Source of the DNA: an uncultured Bacteroidota bacterium | Lineage (GTDB): Bacteria; Bacteroidota; Bacteroidia; Chitinophagales; Chitinophagaceae | Length of the DNA: 6,625 bases | NCBI GenBank assembly: GCA_903851455.1 | Contig: CAINOM010000344.1 | Location: forward strand, 1-6,625 | Direction: 5' to 3' | In this document: positions 5,809 to 6,625 of the stretch, one piece after another | How the letters are laid out: each line of letters starts with the position of its first letter | Numbering within the stretch: the stretch's first letter is position 1 | Program-made: the position numbers and the translations under genes | The notes under the pieces: generated by a model | Database searches by the model: none | Told to the model about the DNA's origin: nothing | The model's input: only the letters and a program-made list of their open reading frames with translations

Positions 5809-6625
5809 TCACCTCCGCACAATGATCTCCACCCTTCTGTTCTTTCGCTGGCCTTCTTCGGTATCGTTGGGTGCTATCATCTTGGCCTCGCCCCAGCCCT
5901 TGGCTTGCACCTGTGTCTCATCGGCGCCAAACGAAATGATCGCTTTTGACACCATGTTGGCACGTTTGTAAGACAGCTCTTCATTGATCATCGGTGTGCC
6001 GGTATTATCGGTATAGGCGTTTACAAATATGCTCAGCCCTCCCTTACCCCTTAGCAGTGGTTCAAGTGCCGTACGTATGGTATTCACATCAGAGTCGGCA
6101 AGCTCTATCCTGTTCACATCAAAATGTATGGTGGCGATCAGGCTGTCGTGTATTGGCTTAAACTCCTTATAGTTGGCGGGCAGCATTACCACATTATGTA
6201 CCAGTGGTTGATGAAGATAAGTGGTATCAAGCACCAGTGTGTCATGCACCGCGCTATATTCCACGTGCCAGCTATGTATGGCGTAGGTGTGTCCCACGGC
6301 CAGCGATATCAGGAAGCTGGCATCACCACGGTTACTCTGGAACTGGTACAGTGTATCGCCGGAGGTCGCATTGCACACAAACATCACGGTATAGTTAAGC
6401 CGCTGGCCGGTAAGGCTGTCGTATACATAGCCCGCTATATTTCCGGTGGGTATGGGTTGCAAAAAAGGCGGCAGCGCCGTTTGATAAAGATCATAATTGC
6501 CGGGAAGGCCCCCACGGTCAGAGCCAAAATACATTTTCGATCCGTCCATCGTCACATACTGGCTCTTTTCATCGCAGACGGTATTAATAGGGTAGCCCAG
6601 GTTGCGTGCTTTGTCCCAGGTATGC
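5809..6625 (-). CDS. OmpA-family protein with PD40 and carboxypeptidase-regulatory-like domains, N-terminus beyond the right edge
   Basis: The frame enters from the right edge and ends at TGA 5811-5809, giving 271 visible residues; the true start is outside the window. Visible residues 3-37 (NLGYPINT, DE, then VTMDGSKMYFGSDR) form a WD40-like PD40 beta-propeller repeat. Residues about 60-150 (GNIAGYVYDSLTGQRL onward) look like a carboxypeptidase-regulatory-like beta sandwich. Residues about 165-271 form an OmpA C-terminal domain: IHFDVNRIEL (166-175), then YTDNTG (204-209) with peptidoglycan-binding D206, and KNRRVEI (261-267) with the partner arginine. Such proteins tie the outer membrane to peptidoglycan. 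The domain order matches the C-terminal part of the T9SS lipoprotein PorE, and porQ is nearby, but many paralogues of this layout exist in Bacteroidota. The missing N-terminus (lipobox and TPR in PorE) prevents assignment. An internal GTG at 6555 could start a shorter frame, but the PD40 motif continues upstream of it. Confidence 0.88.
   Translation of the reverse strand, partial: HTWDKARNLGYPINTVCDEKSQYVTMDGSKMYFGSDRGGLPGNYDLYQTALPPFLQPIPTGNIAGYVYDSLTGQRLNYTVMFVCNATSGDTLYQFQSNRGDASFLISLAVGHTYAIHSWHVEYSAVHDTLVLDTTYLHQPLVHNVVMLPANYKEFKPIHDSLIATIHFDVNRIELADSDVNTIRTALEPLLRGKGGLSIFVNAYTDNTGTPMINEELSYKRANMVSKAIISFGADETQVQAKGWGEAKMIAPNDTEEGQRKNRRVEIIVRR

Noticed and set aside
5732..5971. 79-codon plus-strand ORF
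   Set aside because: Mostly antisense to the OmpA domain, with no motif and no promoter-like element close upstream.
1..6625. Mobile element, CRISPR array, tRNA, phage or defence system
   Set aside because: No transposase or integrase motifs, no regular spaced repeats, no cloverleaf-like segments, and the genes are ordinary core or envelope functions with uniform-looking composition.

Overview
The window looks like ordinary chromosome from a member of the Bacteroidota, most likely the Chitinophagia/Sphingobacteriia side, although the family is only a guess. The evidence is a PorQ-type protein of the type IX secretion system (T9SS, found only in this phylum), an OmpA protein with PD40 motifs of the kind common there, a FabI with the SQSPT..TAGSG loop I associate with this phylum, promoter-like TAnnTTTG elements, and little use of Shine-Dalgarno sequences. 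All confident genes are intact or cut only by the window edge. I see no mobile element, CRISPR array, tRNA or rRNA.

Layout: the left edge holds the N-terminal 254 residues of a family 2 glycosyltransferase on the minus strand (1-763). A roughly 100-bp divergent intergenic region separates it from the only plus-strand gene, a DAO-family FAD oxidoreductase (865-1998). Everything to the right is on the minus strand. In transcription order, right to left, it is: an OmpA-family protein whose N-terminus is off the right edge (5809-6625), a 246-bp intergenic region with a clear terminator-like hairpin, fabI (4732-5562), porQ (3587-4702), a UbiA-family prenyltransferase (2551-3498) and a Maf nucleotide pyrophosphatase (1989-2561). 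Maf ends tail to tail with the oxidoreductase, overlapping it by 10 bp.

How the genes fit together: fabI and porQ are 29 bp apart with no visible terminator, so co-transcription is plausible. The UbiA homologue has its own near-consensus promoter and overlaps maf by 11 bp, suggesting a two-gene unit. Themes are cell envelope and lipid: fatty-acid elongation (FabI), prenyl transfer at the inner membrane (UbiA), an outer-membrane T9SS barrel (PorQ), a peptidoglycan-binding OmpA domain, and sugar transfer (GT2). The visible part of the OmpA protein has the same domain order (PD40, carboxypeptidase-regulatory-like, OmpA) as the T9SS protein PorE. A functional link to PorQ is possible but unproven.

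I do not find a clearly novel system. The most interesting non-coding signal is the leader of fabI. It has a 12-bp perfect hairpin ending in a T-run about 30 nt before the start codon, and a tiny ORF with a Shine-Dalgarno-like AGAGG sits within the hairpin, which raises the possibility of attenuation or a small RNA.
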